Part shown: positions 1-11,360 of the stretch, in pieces | Position numbering within the stretch: the first letter of the stretch is position 1 | How the letters are laid out: the number at the start of each line of letters is the position of its first letter | DNA from: Pseudomonas sp. MTM4 | GTDB taxonomy: Bacteria; Pseudomonadota; Gammaproteobacteria; Pseudomonadales; Pseudomonadaceae | Assembly: GCF_019355055.1 (NCBI RefSeq) | Contig: NZ_CP048411.1 | Coordinates: 2,197,501-2,261,500, forward strand | Direction: 5' to 3' | DNA length: 64,000 nt | Notes under the pieces: generated by a model | Seen by the model: only the letters and a program-made list of their open reading frames with translations | The model's database searches: none | What the model was told of the DNA's origin: nothing | Made by a program: the position numbers and the translations under genes

Positions 1-1
1 T

Positions 2-1357
2 CAGACAAAAGATCTGCGGATAGCCGCATGGCTAACGTGGAGCCTGTATCAGCGCGATTCGTTCACAGGACTCCATGCCGGCGTCACCATGCTCAGCTAC
101 CTTTGCAGCGCTCATTGGGATGAGCTCCATCCTCACAAGTCACGCACTCGCTCAGCAGCCATAACCTGGCTAGTACCCCGTATGGAGGATGTGCTGGCCG
201 ATCACGTGCCCATGGGAGAGCAGCTACCGCTTTTCGAGCACATCGCACTGGAGCTCCGGAGCCTTGAAAATAGCTTGGCGTCCCACTTAGGCGTTCAGGC
301 CCCCCTCCTTCTACCGCTCTGTCGGCGGCTCGACGACATGGTCAAGCGTGCCGGGATTGCCCACCCACAGCCAGGCCCCGTCGGCGCGGCCATTGCCCAA
401 GTCAAACAGGCCGCCGCACAGGTCTTAACCGCAACCACTCCGGTCGAACATGAGAAGGACGCGCACAAAAGCTTGCGCTGCCTGCAGGACCAGGCACGAC
501 CATTATGCAGCTGGTGGCTGAAGCAAAAAGCAACCGACCTCAAACCGCTTCGGCTGGCACGCACCCTACTGTGGCTGCAGATTGACAGCCTGCCCGAGCG
601 CAGTGCTGAGCAAATCACCACTCTGCGTGGCATCCCAGCAGACAAGTTGGCCAATTATCGCGAACGTTTCGCCCAGGGCCTCTACGCCGATCTGCTGGCT
701 GATTTAGAAGCCAGTATCGTTCGCGCACCTTTCTGGCTCGATGGCCAGCGCCTAGCCTGGGAATGCCTGAATGAGCTCGACGCCGAGCAGGCCATGCGTG
801 AGGTTGAAATCCAGCTTGCGCTGTTTCTGCAGCGTATGCCGGGTCTCGACGAGCTGCGCTTCCATGACGGCACGCCCTTTGCCGACGCGGAAACTCGCGC
901 CTGGATCAGCGCCAGGGTGATGCCCCACGTGCAACCCGCCCAAGCGCCGAGCGAATCGCTCACTAGCCAGACCGGCGCCCCCCCCGCTTGGGAGGAAGCT
1001 CTCCAGGACATCCTTCCGCAGCTGCGCAAGGATGGCCTTAAAAGCGCCGTACAGAGCCTCAAGCCGGGTCTCAACCAGGCTCGCGGCGGACGCGAGCGCT
1101 TCTTCTGGCAGCTGACTCTGGCCCGGCTGTGCTTTCAAGCCAAGAAATACGACTTGGCCAAGACCCAGCTCGAATCCCTTGATCAGACGCTGCAAGCCTC
1201 CGGGCTCGGTGACTGGGAACCCAATCTCGCACTCGAGGTTCTGCGTCTGCTGCATAACTGCTGTGAGCTGCTGCCTCAGAACCACGCCGTGCGTGAAAGC
1301 AAGGATGAGATTTACCGCAGGCTGTGCCACCTCGACCTCGAAGTGGTACTCGATTAG
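2..1357 (+). CDS. tssA: T6SS protein TssA (VasJ-type C-terminus), 5' truncated by window edge
   Basis: The frame is open from base 2, and the residues before the first ATG (position 89) read as typical ImpA_N sequence (AAWLTWSLYQRDSF), so the true start lies outside the window. About 450 residues are visible: the end of the N-terminal ImpA domain, a low-complexity middle, and a C-terminal helical domain with WQLTLARLC and LEVLRLLHNCCELLP of the VasJ/TIGR03362 type. TssA proteins help assemble the baseplate and sheath of the T6SS in the cytoplasm. The gene leads straight into tssB 33 bases downstream, matching the HSI-II gene order. Which TssA subtype this is remains an inference. Confidence 0.93.
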   Translation, partial: QTKDLRIAAWLTWSLYQRDSFTGLHAGVTMLSYLCSAHWDELHPHKSRTRSAAITWLVPRMEDVLADHVPMGEQLPLFEHIALELRSLENSLASHLGVQAPLLLPLCRRLDDMVKRAGIAHPQPGPVGAAIAQVKQAAAQVLTATTPVEHEKDAHKSLRCLQDQARPLCSWWLKQKATDLKPLRLARTLLWLQIDSLPERSAEQITTLRGIPADKLANYRERFAQGLYADLLADLEASIVRAPFWLDGQRLAWECLNELDAEQAMREVEIQLALFLQRMPGLDELRFHDGTPFADAETRAWISARVMPHVQPAQAPSESLTSQTGAPPAWEEALQDILPQLRKDGLKSAVQSLKPGLNQARGGRERFFWQLTLARLCFQAKKYDLAKTQLESLDQTLQASGLGDWEPNLALEVLRLLHNCCELLPQNHAVRESKDEIYRRLCHLDLEVVLD

Positions 1358-1390
1358 GCCCCCGGGCCGTAAACGTAAAGGAGAAGACCC

Positions 1391-1897
1391 ATGGCCAAAG
1401 AAGGCTCGGTAGCGCCCAAAGAACGCATCAATGTCACCTTCAAGCCCGCCACCGGCGGCGCCCAGGAAGAACTAGAGCTGCCACTGAAGCTGATGGTGCT
1501 CGGTGATTTCACCCAACGCGCCGACGATCGCAAGATCGAAGACCGCAAGCCGATCGCCATCGACAAAAACAGCTTCGATGAAGTACTGGCCAAGCAGGAA
1601 CTGAACCTGACCTTCGCCGTGCCCAACCGCCTGCAGGACGAAGCCACCGACGAAGAACTGGCCGTGCAGCTGAACATCAACTCGATGAAGGACTTCAACC
1701 CAGCCAATCTGGTCGAGCAGGTTCCAGAACTGAAGAAGCTGATGGAACTGCGCGACGCACTGGTCGCCCTGAAAGGCCCGCTAGGTAACGCCCCGGCCTT
1801 CCGCAAGGCCATCGAAAGCGTACTCGCCGACGACGACTCGCGCGACCGCGTACTTGGTGAGCTGGGTCTCGCCGCGAAAGAACAACTGGACGCCTGA
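1391..1897 (+). CDS. tssB: T6SS contractile sheath small subunit TssB (VipA)
   Basis: This 168-residue protein is of normal TssB length. It opens with MAKEGSVAPKERINVTF and contains ELPLKLMVLGDFTQR, the hallmark of the family, followed by the LNINSMKDFNP segment. TssB pairs with TssC to form the contractile sheath around the Hcp tube in the cytoplasm; ClpV later disassembles it. A strong AAAGGAG ribosome site lies 9-10 bases ahead of the ATG. It is 33 bases from tssA and 26 from tssC, so co-transcription is very likely. Confidence 0.97.
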   Translation: MAKEGSVAPKERINVTFKPATGGAQEELELPLKLMVLGDFTQRADDRKIEDRKPIAIDKNSFDEVLAKQELNLTFAVPNRLQDEATDEELAVQLNINSMKDFNPANLVEQVPELKKLMELRDALVALKGPLGNAPAFRKAIESVLADDDSRDRVLGELGLAAKEQLDA

Positions 1898-1923
1898 ATC
1901 TCCCGACAAGGAAAGCCAACACA

Positions 1924-3402
1924 ATGAACACTAGTGCAACAGCCGTCGAAGGCGGCAAGAACCTCGCCGAACTCGGCATTCTCGACCGCATCATCGCTGA
2001 AACCAAACTGACCCCGGACGACGAGGCGTACGATATCGCCAAGCGCGGCGTCTCCGCGTTCATCGAAGAACTGCTCAAGCCGCAGAACGAACAAGAGCCA
2101 GTCAAGAAGGCCATGGTTGACCGCATGATCGCGGAAATCGATGCCAAGCTCAGCCGGCAGATGGACGAGATCCTTCACCATCAGCAATTCCAGGCCCTAG
2201 AATCGTCCTGGCGCGGTCTCAAACTGCTGGTCGATCGCACCAATTTCCGCGAGAACATCAAGCTTGAGATTCTCAACGCGTCCAAGCAGGACCTGCTGGA
2301 AGATTTCGAAGACAGTCCGGAAGTGGTCCAGTCCGGCCTCTACAAGCACATCTACACCGCCGAGTACGGCCAGTTCGGCGGCCAGCCCGTCGGCGCCCTG
2401 ATCGCAAACTACTTCTTCGACCCCAGCGCACCGGACGTCAAGACGATGCAGTACGTGGCTTCGGTCGCGAGCATGTCTCACGCGCCTTTCATCGCCGCTG
2501 CTGGCCCGAAGTTCTTCGGGCTGGAAAGCTTCACCGGCTTGCCGGACCTGAAAGATCTGAAGGATCACTTCGAAGGCCCGCAGTTCGCCAAGTGGCAGAG
2601 CTTCCGCGAGCAAGAAGATGCCCGCTACGTGGGCCTGGCCGTCCCGCGCTTCCTGCTGCGTAATCCCTATGACCCCGAAGACAACCCAGTCAAATCCTTC
2701 GTCTACAAGGAAAACGTGGCCAACAGCCACGAGCATTATCTGTGGGGCAATACCGCCTACACCTTCGCCAGCCGCCTGACCGACAGCTTCGCCAAGTTCC
2801 GTTGGTGCCCGAACATCATCGGCCCGCAGAGCGGCGGTGCGGTGGAAGACCTGCCGCTGCACTACTTCGAGAGCATGGGCGAGATCGAAACCAAGATCCC
2901 GACCGAAGTGCTGGTTTCCGACCGTCGTGAATACGAACTGGCCGAAGAAGGCTTCATCGCCTTGACCATGCGCAAGGGCAGCGACAACGCCGCATTCTTC
3001 TCCGCTAACTCCGCACAAAAACCGAAGTTCTTCGGCAACAGCGAGGAAGGCAAGAACGCCGAGCTCAACTACAAGCTAGGCACTCAGCTGCCCTACCTGT
3101 TCATCGTCAACCGCCTGGCGCACTACCTTAAAGTGCTGCAGCGCGAGCAGATTGGTGCATGGAAAGAACGCACCGACCTGGAACTGGAACTGAACAAGTG
3201 GATTCGCCAGTACGTGGCCGATCAGGAGAACCCCAGTTCCGAAGTTCGCAGCCGCCGTCCTCTACGTGCCGCGCAGGTCGTCGTTAGCGATGTGGAAGGC
3301 GAACCGGGCTGGTACCGCGTCAGCCTGAACGTGCGCCCGCACTTCAAGTACATGGGTGCCGATTTCACCCTGTCGCTGGTTGGCAAGCTGGACAAGGAAT
3401 AA
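1924..3402 (+). CDS. tssC: T6SS contractile sheath large subunit TssC (VipB)
   Basis: At 492 residues this has full TssC length. Recognisable family segments are LESSWRGLKLLVDRT (about residues 90-105), FESFTGLPDL-type sequence near 200, and the C-terminal RPLRAAQVVVSDVEGEPGWY. With TssB it forms the sheath whose contraction drives the spike outward. An AAGGAAAG site precedes the ATG. The next gene is tssE after 6 bases; in many other T6SS clusters hcp stands here, and its absence fits the HSI-II layout. Confidence 0.97.
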   Translation: MNTSATAVEGGKNLAELGILDRIIAETKLTPDDEAYDIAKRGVSAFIEELLKPQNEQEPVKKAMVDRMIAEIDAKLSRQMDEILHHQQFQALESSWRGLKLLVDRTNFRENIKLEILNASKQDLLEDFEDSPEVVQSGLYKHIYTAEYGQFGGQPVGALIANYFFDPSAPDVKTMQYVASVASMSHAPFIAAAGPKFFGLESFTGLPDLKDLKDHFEGPQFAKWQSFREQEDARYVGLAVPRFLLRNPYDPEDNPVKSFVYKENVANSHEHYLWGNTAYTFASRLTDSFAKFRWCPNIIGPQSGGAVEDLPLHYFESMGEIETKIPTEVLVSDRREYELAEEGFIALTMRKGSDNAAFFSANSAQKPKFFGNSEEGKNAELNYKLGTQLPYLFIVNRLAHYLKVLQREQIGAWKERTDLELELNKWIRQYVADQENPSSEVRSRRPLRAAQVVVSDVEGEPGWYRVSLNVRPHFKYMGADFTLSLVGKLDKE

Positions 3403-3408
3403 GCATCC

Positions 3409-3822
3409 ATGGCCTACGGCAGCCTTTTCGAACGCCTCGGCGGGGACGCCGACAAGCGTGCCGGCTGGAGCCGCGAAGTTGCGGCAATGGCTTCGGTGGC
3501 TGCCCATCTGGCCAAAATGCTCAGCACCCGGGCGGGCAGCGTGCAAACGTTGCCCGACTATGGGTTGCCCGATTTGAACGATATGCGCCTGTCGCTGCAC
3601 GACTCGCTGCAACAGGCGCGTATCGCCATCGAACGCTTCATCGAAGCGTACGAGCCCCGTTTAAGCCAGGTCAGGGTGGTTTCCCTGCCCCGCGACCAAG
3701 ATCTGCTGCGCCTCGCCTTCGCCATTGACGGCCTGCTGGAAGTGGACGGCATCAAGCGCCCGGTCGGCTTCTCCGCCAGCCTGGATGGCAGCGGACGGGT
3801 GAAGGTTCAAGGCAACAGCTAA
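3409..3822 (+). CDS. tssE: T6SS baseplate protein TssE (gp25-like)
   Basis: The 137-residue protein has the gp25/TssE shape: SLFERLGG near the N-terminus, a central LPDYGLPDLND (residues about 47-57), and the helix SLHDSLQQARIAIERFIEAYEPRL before the final beta strands. TssE is a cytoplasmic baseplate wedge component related to phage T4 gp25 and joins TssF and TssG. It starts 6 bases after tssC, so translation is probably coupled. Length and motifs are normal. Confidence 0.95.
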   Translation: MAYGSLFERLGGDADKRAGWSREVAAMASVAAHLAKMLSTRAGSVQTLPDYGLPDLNDMRLSLHDSLQQARIAIERFIEAYEPRLSQVRVVSLPRDQDLLRLAFAIDGLLEVDGIKRPVGFSASLDGSGRVKVQGNS

Positions 3823-3840
3823 ATCACGGATGACTGCAAC

Positions 3841-4233
3841 ATGATGCGCTCAAAGAAATATCTGCTTGCCGGTCTTATGCTGGCCGTACTGTTATCAGCC
3901 AATCCCATCCATGCGCAAGGTTGCATCGGTGTCGGCTGTGCTTTTGGCAGCGAGAACCCACTCATCGTGACAGCCGCAATGACGGCGGTGACCCTGTATG
4001 CCGCGGTAAGCTCATTTACGATCATTACAGACACATCAAAGGAAAACAGTCGTCGCTATTCGCAACTGGCCCGCGACGACGCGGCGTACTTCCTCGCCAG
4101 TGATGGCAAGCATCGTGGCGCCCATTTTGAAAGCGCATTCAGAACTTATCGACTCGAATCACGCACGCAGACGCCGCCCGTAAGCGACCGGTCTTTCGCC
4201 CAGCTCGTCCTGACCTCTCCCACACAGGACTAA
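3841..4233 (+). CDS. Small exported DUF2388-like protein inside the T6SS cluster
   Basis: This 130-residue protein starts with a signal peptide (basic MMRSKKY, then a hydrophobic run ending NPIHAQ), so it should be periplasmic or secreted. Its middle contains ARDDAAYFLASDGKHRGAHFE, which resembles the ARDDAA-F-AS-G-RGA-E signature I associate with the Pseudomonas DUF2388 family; function is unknown. The ATG at 3844 is an equally possible start, since the ribosome site is weak. It sits 18 bases after tssE and 6 before tssF, where other T6SS clusters usually have nothing, so it is probably co-expressed with them. A role in secretion is not shown. Confidence 0.75.
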   Translation: MMRSKKYLLAGLMLAVLLSANPIHAQGCIGVGCAFGSENPLIVTAAMTAVTLYAAVSSFTIITDTSKENSRRYSQLARDDAAYFLASDGKHRGAHFESAFRTYRLESRTQTPPVSDRSFAQLVLTSPTQD

Positions 4234-4239
4234 GTCGCC

Positions 4240-6030
4240 ATGTCTTTCAATCACTACTACCAGAGCGAACTCACCGCCCTGCGCCATCTCGGCAAGCGCT
4301 TCGCCGAGCGCAGCCCGGCGCTGGCGCCGTTCCTCGGACAGAGCGGGCGCGACCCGGACGTCGAGCGCCTGCTGGAAGGCTTCGCTTTTCTCACCGGGCG
4401 TCTGCGGCAAAAGCTCGATGATGAGCTGCCAGAGCTGACCCATTCGCTGATGCACCTGCTGTGGCCGAACTACATGCGGCCGCTGCCGGCGTTCAGCATG
4501 CTCCAGTTCGATCCGCTCAAACAGCCCGGCCCAGCGCTGATGGTGCCGCGCAACACGTCGGTTGAGTCCAAGCCGATCCAGGGCGTGACCTGCCGGTTCC
4601 GCACCGCCTACGCCACCGAAGTATTGCCCCTGGCACTCGAAGGGCTGGATTACTCGGTCAAAGGCGACGGCGCGGTACTCAGCCTGCGCTTGCAGATGAC
4701 GGCCGGCAGCCAGCTCGGCGAATTGAATCTCAAGCAACTGCGGCTGCATCTGGCCGGCGAACGGTACATCAGCCAGATGCTCTACTTGAGCCTGCTCCGT
4801 CACCTCAACGGCGTGCAGCTGGTCGCGTTGGACGCTCAGGGCAAGCCATTCACCGACGATTTCGGTGCCCCACTGCCGGGCTTGCGGCTCGATCCAGCGA
4901 AGCTGCAGCCAGTGGGTTTTGCCGAAGACCAGGCACTTATTCCCTACCCGCTCAATACCTTTCGCGGGTATCGCTACCTGCAAGAATATTTCGCGTTCCA
5001 GGAAAAATTCCTGTTCGTCGATCTACCTGGCCTCGACGCGCTACAGCGCCTACCGCAAGAACTACTCAAACAGGCCCGGGGCTTCGAGTTGCGCTTCGAC
5101 ATCCACAAGGCCGGCGTTCAGCGCATTCGCCCGACGCTGGACAATGTCCGCCTGTACTGCACGCCGGTAGTCAACCTGTTCGAACACGACGCCGTCCCTA
5201 TCCGTCTCGATGGCAAACAGGACCAATATCTGCTGCTGCCTTCGGAACTCGACAGCAGCCAGTGTGGTGTTTTTTCGGTCGATCGCGTCACCGGCTGGAA
5301 ACCCGGCGGCATGGGCTACGAAGAGTACGTCCCGTTCGAATCGTTCGAACACGACCCCAGTTTCGACGTACCCCTGGCGCGTCCACACTACAGCGTCCGC
5401 CAGCAACCCTCGATGCTCGGCGATGGTCTGGAGACCTACCTCAGCTTCGGCCTGCGCAACCTCGATCAACATGAGACGCTGTCCATCGAACTGACCTGCA
5501 CCAACCAGAACCTGCCGCACCAGTTGCGCCTGGGTGACATCTGTATGCCCAGCGAAGACACGCCTGAGTTCCTCACCTTTCGCAACATCAGCGCCGTGAC
5601 GCCGAGCTACGCGCCGCCGTTACACCGGGACTTCCTCTGGAAGCTGATCAGCAACATGTCGCTCAACTACCTGTCGCTCGCCAACGTCGAGGCGTTGAAG
5701 GTGATCCTCGAGACCTACGACTTGCCGCGCCATTATGACCAGCACGCGAAAAAGGTCAGTGAGCGCCGGCTCGGTGGGCTCAAGCAGATCGGGCATCAAC
5801 ATGTTGATCGACTGCATCGCGGGCTGCCGGTACGCGGCGTACGTACCGAACTCGAAATGGACCTCGAAGGTTATCTCGGCGAGGGCGATCTGTTCCTCTT
5901 CGCCTCGATACTCAATGAATTCTTCGCGCTGTACGCCAGCCTCAACTCGTACCACGAGCTGCGCGTCAGGAGCACACAGGGAGAGGTGTACCAATGGACG
6001 CCGCGTATGGGGCAACAGCCCCTGCTGTAA
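4240..6030 (+). CDS. tssF: T6SS baseplate protein TssF
   Basis: TssF of 596 residues, a normal length. It begins with the family signature YYQSELTALRHLGKRFAER and continues with RDPDVERLLEGFAFLTGRL; LPELTHSLMHLLWPNYMRP follows at about residues 65-83. TssF is a scaffold of the T6SS baseplate wedge together with TssG, TssE and TssK. The last 37 bases overlap tssG, which implies coupled translation of two partner subunits. Confidence 0.97.
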   Translation: MSFNHYYQSELTALRHLGKRFAERSPALAPFLGQSGRDPDVERLLEGFAFLTGRLRQKLDDELPELTHSLMHLLWPNYMRPLPAFSMLQFDPLKQPGPALMVPRNTSVESKPIQGVTCRFRTAYATEVLPLALEGLDYSVKGDGAVLSLRLQMTAGSQLGELNLKQLRLHLAGERYISQMLYLSLLRHLNGVQLVALDAQGKPFTDDFGAPLPGLRLDPAKLQPVGFAEDQALIPYPLNTFRGYRYLQEYFAFQEKFLFVDLPGLDALQRLPQELLKQARGFELRFDIHKAGVQRIRPTLDNVRLYCTPVVNLFEHDAVPIRLDGKQDQYLLLPSELDSSQCGVFSVDRVTGWKPGGMGYEEYVPFESFEHDPSFDVPLARPHYSVRQQPSMLGDGLETYLSFGLRNLDQHETLSIELTCTNQNLPHQLRLGDICMPSEDTPEFLTFRNISAVTPSYAPPLHRDFLWKLISNMSLNYLSLANVEALKVILETYDLPRHYDQHAKKVSERRLGGLKQIGHQHVDRLHRGLPVRGVRTELEMDLEGYLGEGDLFLFASILNEFFALYASLNSYHELRVRSTQGEVYQWTPRMGQQPLL

Positions 6031-7001
6031 ACCGGATCAGCCGGGGCATTCGCGAGTACAGCCTGTTCCAGGGTGTACTGTTGGTGATGGACCGCCTGAA
6101 GACTGCACACCCCGATCTGGACGAAGAGTCGCTCTACGAACACCTGGAGTTCCAGGCCAACCCGAGCCTAGGTTTTCCCGGCAGCGACATCGATCGCGTG
6201 GAGTTCTTCGAAGAGCGCGGCGAGTTGCGAGCACGCCTGCGGATTAATCTGATCAGCCTGTTCGGTGCCGGCTCGCCGCTGCCCGCTTTCTATGCCGACC
6301 AGGCATTGGGCGACAGCCCCGAGGGCAACCCGACGCGCGAATTCCTCGATCTGTTCAACAATCGCCTGCAGCGCCTGATGCTGCCGATATGGCAGAAATA
6401 TCGCTACCACGCGCGCTTCTCCAGCGGCGCGCGCGACCCGTTGTCTGAGCAACTGTTCGCGCTGATCGGACTGGGCGGCGAGCAGATCCGCGCCGCCTCG
6501 GAGCTGAACTGGAAGCGCCTGCTGCCCTACCTCGGCCTGCTCAGCCTGCGCGCGCATTCGGCGGCGCTGATCGAGTCGGTGCTGCGTTATTACTTCAAAC
6601 ACGCCGACCTGCGCATCGAACAGTGCCTGGAGCGTCAGGTCGAGATCATCGCCGAGCAGCAGAATCGCCTCGGTCTTGCCAACAGCCAGCTCGGCGAAAG
6701 CCTGGTGCTGGGCGAGCGGGTACGTGATCGCGGCGGCAAGTTTCGTATCCATATCCGTCAGCTGAGCTGGGACCGTTTCCACGAATTCCTGCCCGTGGGC
6801 AGCGGTTACCAGCCGCTCTGCGCGCTGGTCCGTTTCACGCTGCGTGACCCGCTCGACTACGACATCCGCCTGGAACTGCGCCGGGACGAAATCCGCGACC
6901 TGCGCATCGGGGCCGAAAATCCCTGCCGCCTCGGCTGGACCAGCTGGCTCGGCAGCGAACGCGCCGACGGCATGGTCACCCTAGGCAGCCAGACTCATTA
7001 A
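5994..7001 (+). CDS. tssG: T6SS baseplate protein TssG
   Basis: The 335-residue protein has the TssG signature: an N-terminal helix with EYSLFQGVLLVMDRL, then LGFPGSDIDRVEF, and the central LINLISLFGAGSPLPAFY-type segment (RINLISLFGAGSPLP). The ATG at 5994 lies within tssF; I kept it because the family usually has about 20 residues before the SLFQ helix. TssG forms the wedge with two TssF copies and one TssE in the cytoplasmic baseplate. Confidence 0.95.
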   Translation: MDAAYGATAPAVNRISRGIREYSLFQGVLLVMDRLKTAHPDLDEESLYEHLEFQANPSLGFPGSDIDRVEFFEERGELRARLRINLISLFGAGSPLPAFYADQALGDSPEGNPTREFLDLFNNRLQRLMLPIWQKYRYHARFSSGARDPLSEQLFALIGLGGEQIRAASELNWKRLLPYLGLLSLRAHSAALIESVLRYYFKHADLRIEQCLERQVEIIAEQQNRLGLANSQLGESLVLGERVRDRGGKFRIHIRQLSWDRFHEFLPVGSGYQPLCALVRFTLRDPLDYDIRLELRRDEIRDLRIGAENPCRLGWTSWLGSERADGMVTLGSQTH

Positions 7002-7011
7002 GGAAGATGAA

Positions 7012-9598
7012 ATGATTAATGTAGACCTCCAACAATTGGTCCAGGCCCTCGATTCCGAGACCAAGCGCGACCTGGAAGTGGCAGCCGAACGCTGCGTGAT
7101 GCGGGGCGGTAGCAAGATCTTGGTCGAAGATGTGCTGCTGGGCCTGCTGGAACGCCCCGAAGGCTTACTCGCACGTGCTCTGCAGGACGCCGACATTGAA
7201 CCGGGCGCACTGGCCCAGGCGCTGCAGCCGCGCGGTGAACACAGCGAATCGCGCAACCCGGTGTTTTCCGCAGAATTGGTGCAGTGGCTGCAAGACGCCC
7301 TGCTGGTGGGCAACCTTGAACTCGGCCAGAGCCAGATCGACCAGGCCGCCCTGATCCTTGCGCTGCTGCGCAACCCGATGCGTTACGCCGGTAGCCACTA
7401 TCAGCCGCTACTGGCACGTTTGAATGCCGAGCGCCTGCGCGAGTTCGCCCTGGCGCAGCAGCCGCAGGCTGCTCCGGGCAAGGCGACGCCGACGGGCGAA
7501 TCTAACTTGTCGCGCTTCACTCACAATTTCACCCAGCAGGCGCGCGACGGCAAACTCGACCCGGTGCTGTGCCGCGACGCAGCGATCCGCCAGATGATCG
7601 ATATCCTCGCCCGTCGCCGCAAGAGCAACCCGATCGTGGTCGGCGAAGCTGGCGTCGGCAAGACCGCCATCGTCGAAGGACTGGCTCTGCGCATCGCCGC
7701 AGGGGAAGTACCGGAAGCGCTCAAGGGCGTCGAGTTGCTGTGCCTGGATCTCGGGCTGTTGCAAGCAGGCGCGAGCGTCAAGGGTGAGTTCGAACGTCGC
7801 CTGCAAGGAGTGATCGACGAGGTCAAAGCCTCACCGAAACCGGTCATCTTGTTCATCGATGAGGCCCACACCCTGATCGGCGCTGGTGGCCAAGCCGGCA
7901 GCGGCGATGCGGCCAACTTGCTCAAGCCGGCCCTGGCGCGGGGCGAACTGCGCACCATCGCCGCCACCACCTGGAGCGAGTACAAAAAATACTTCGAGAA
8001 GGATCCGGCCCTCGCACGGCGCTTCCAGCCGGTCCAGCTGCACGAGCCCACCGTCGACGAAGCGGTGACAATCCTCCGCGGCCTCGCGCCGGTTTACGAA
8101 AAGAGCCACGGTATCTACCTGCGCGACGACGCCGTGGTCGCCGCCGCCGAGCTATCAGCCCGTTACCTCGCCGGGCGCCAGTTGCCCGACAAGGCGGTGG
8201 ACGTGCTCGACACCGCCTGCGCCCGGGTACGTATCAGCCTGGCGGCCGCGCCGGAAGCGCTGGAACGTCTGCGTGGCGAAATCGCCGAAGGTGAGCGTCA
8301 GGGGCTGGCCCTGCGCCGCGATCTCGACGCCGGTCTGCAGATCGAAACCGATGGCCTGAACCGTCTGGAAACCCGCCTGGCCAGTGCCCGCGCCGAACTC
8401 GAACAGCTGGAGACCCGCTGGTCAGCTCAACGCAGCCTCGCCGAGCGCCTGCTGGAGTTGCGCAAGCAATGCGCTGCCGCTCGACTGAATCCCGAAATCG
8501 AGACCGACGAAGAAGCGCGCCCCGATCTCGAACAGCTCGAAGCCGAGCTGCGTGATATCCAGACCGAACTCGCCGGCGCCCAGGTCGCCGAACGGCTGGT
8601 GAGCTTCGAAGTCTGCCCGCGCCTGGTGGCCGAGGTGATCAGCCACTGGACCGGCGTGCCGCTTTCTCAACTGGCGCGCGAGCACAACAGCAAGGTACTC
8701 AGCTTCGCCGACGACCTGCGCCGTCGCGTGCGCGGCCAGGAGCAGGCCATCGAGGCGCTGGACCGCTCGATGCGCGCCACCGCCGCCGGCCTCAACAAGC
8801 CCGACGCGCCGGTTGGCGTGTTCCTACTGGTAGGGCCGAGCGGGGTCGGCAAGACCGAAACCGCGCTGGCGCTGGCCGACCTGCTGTATGGCGGCGAGCG
8901 CTTCCTCACCACCATCAACATGTCGGAATTCCAGGAAAAGCACAGCGTATCCCGGCTGATCGGTGCGCCACCCGGCTACGTGGGTTATGGCGAAGGCGGC
9001 ATGCTGACCGAGGCGGTGCGGCAGAAACCCCACTCGGTGGTGCTGCTCGACGAGGTCGAGAAAGCCGACCCGGACGTGATGAACATTTTCTACCAGATCT
9101 TCGACAAGGGCGTAGCCAACGACGGCGAGGGCCGAGAGATCAACTTCCGCAACACCCTGATTCTGATGACCAGCAACCTGGCCAGCGACCGTATCGCCAA
9201 CCTCTGCCAGGGCGGCCAGCAGCCCGCGGCCGAAGAGCTGGAACTGGCCATCCGCCCTGCCCTGACCCAGCACTTCAAACCCGCTTTCCTCGCCCGCATG
9301 CGGGTGGTGCCCTACTACCCGGTGCAAGGCGAGCTGCTCAGAGAACTGGTGGCGCTCAAGCTGTCGCGCTTCGGCGAGCGCCTGGCCCGTCGCCAACTGC
9401 GCTTCAGCCACTGCGAAGCACTGGTGGACGACCTGGCCGAGCGCTGCACCCACAGCGACAGCGGCGCGCGCCTGATCGACCATCTGATCGACCAATACCT
9501 GCAGCCACAGGTAGTTGATCGCCTGCTCGATGCCATGGCCGGAGGCGAAACGCTCAGGCAAGTGCACGCCACCCTCGACAGTGATGGGACGGTCGTCT

Positions 9599-9612
<14 letters not shown>
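7012..9612 (+). CDS. tssH: T6SS sheath-recycling AAA+ ATPase TssH (ClpV)
   Basis: An 866-residue Hsp100/ClpB-like ATPase with an N-terminal double-repeat domain, a first AAA+ module (Walker A GEAGVGKT at about residues 211-218, Walker B ILFIDEAHT near 279), a coiled coil (about 420-540) and a second AAA+ module (Walker A GPSGVGKT near 608). ClpV pulls TssC out of contracted sheaths so that the parts are reused. The GGAAG ribosome site lies just ahead of ATG 7012. Neighbours and length identify it as ClpV rather than the ClpB chaperone. Confidence 0.97.
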
Positions 9613-11128
<1,516 letters not shown>

Positions 11129-11252
11129 GTTCAAGAAACCAGGCCCTTTAGATCGCTGATACCAACCTGAACAAACGTCCGGCGTGGATGATGCAGCGCT
11201 TATTAGTCATAGCTCTCGTTTCCAAGCCAACCCCGCCCTTTTTCGTGACCTC

Positions 11253-11280
11253 GTTCACCCACGCGAGCAGGTGGGTGAAC
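11253..11280. promoter_or_regulatory. Perfect 10-bp inverted repeat upstream of the orfX/fha genes
   Basis: Arms GTTCACCCAC (11253-11262) and GTGGGTGAAC (11271-11280) form a perfect stem with an 8-base loop. It lies in the 232-base gap (11129-11360) between the sigma-54 activator and the small lipoprotein gene, the only sizeable gap in the T6SS cluster. Only three Ts follow, so it may be a weak terminator, or an operator. No clear sigma-54 or sigma-70 promoter was found in the gap. Confidence 0.45.
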
Positions 11281-11360
11281 TTTAATGCACGGCCTGCGTC
11301 CCGCCTCGCCATTTGCGTTAGCGGGGCCGTCCGCCCACACGCTTTCAAGGAGGAAATCGC

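Noticed and set aside
11129..11360. Sigma-54 promoter ahead of orfX/fha
   Set aside because: No TGGCAC/TTGC pair with the required spacing was seen, although a sigma-54 activator is encoded just upstream.
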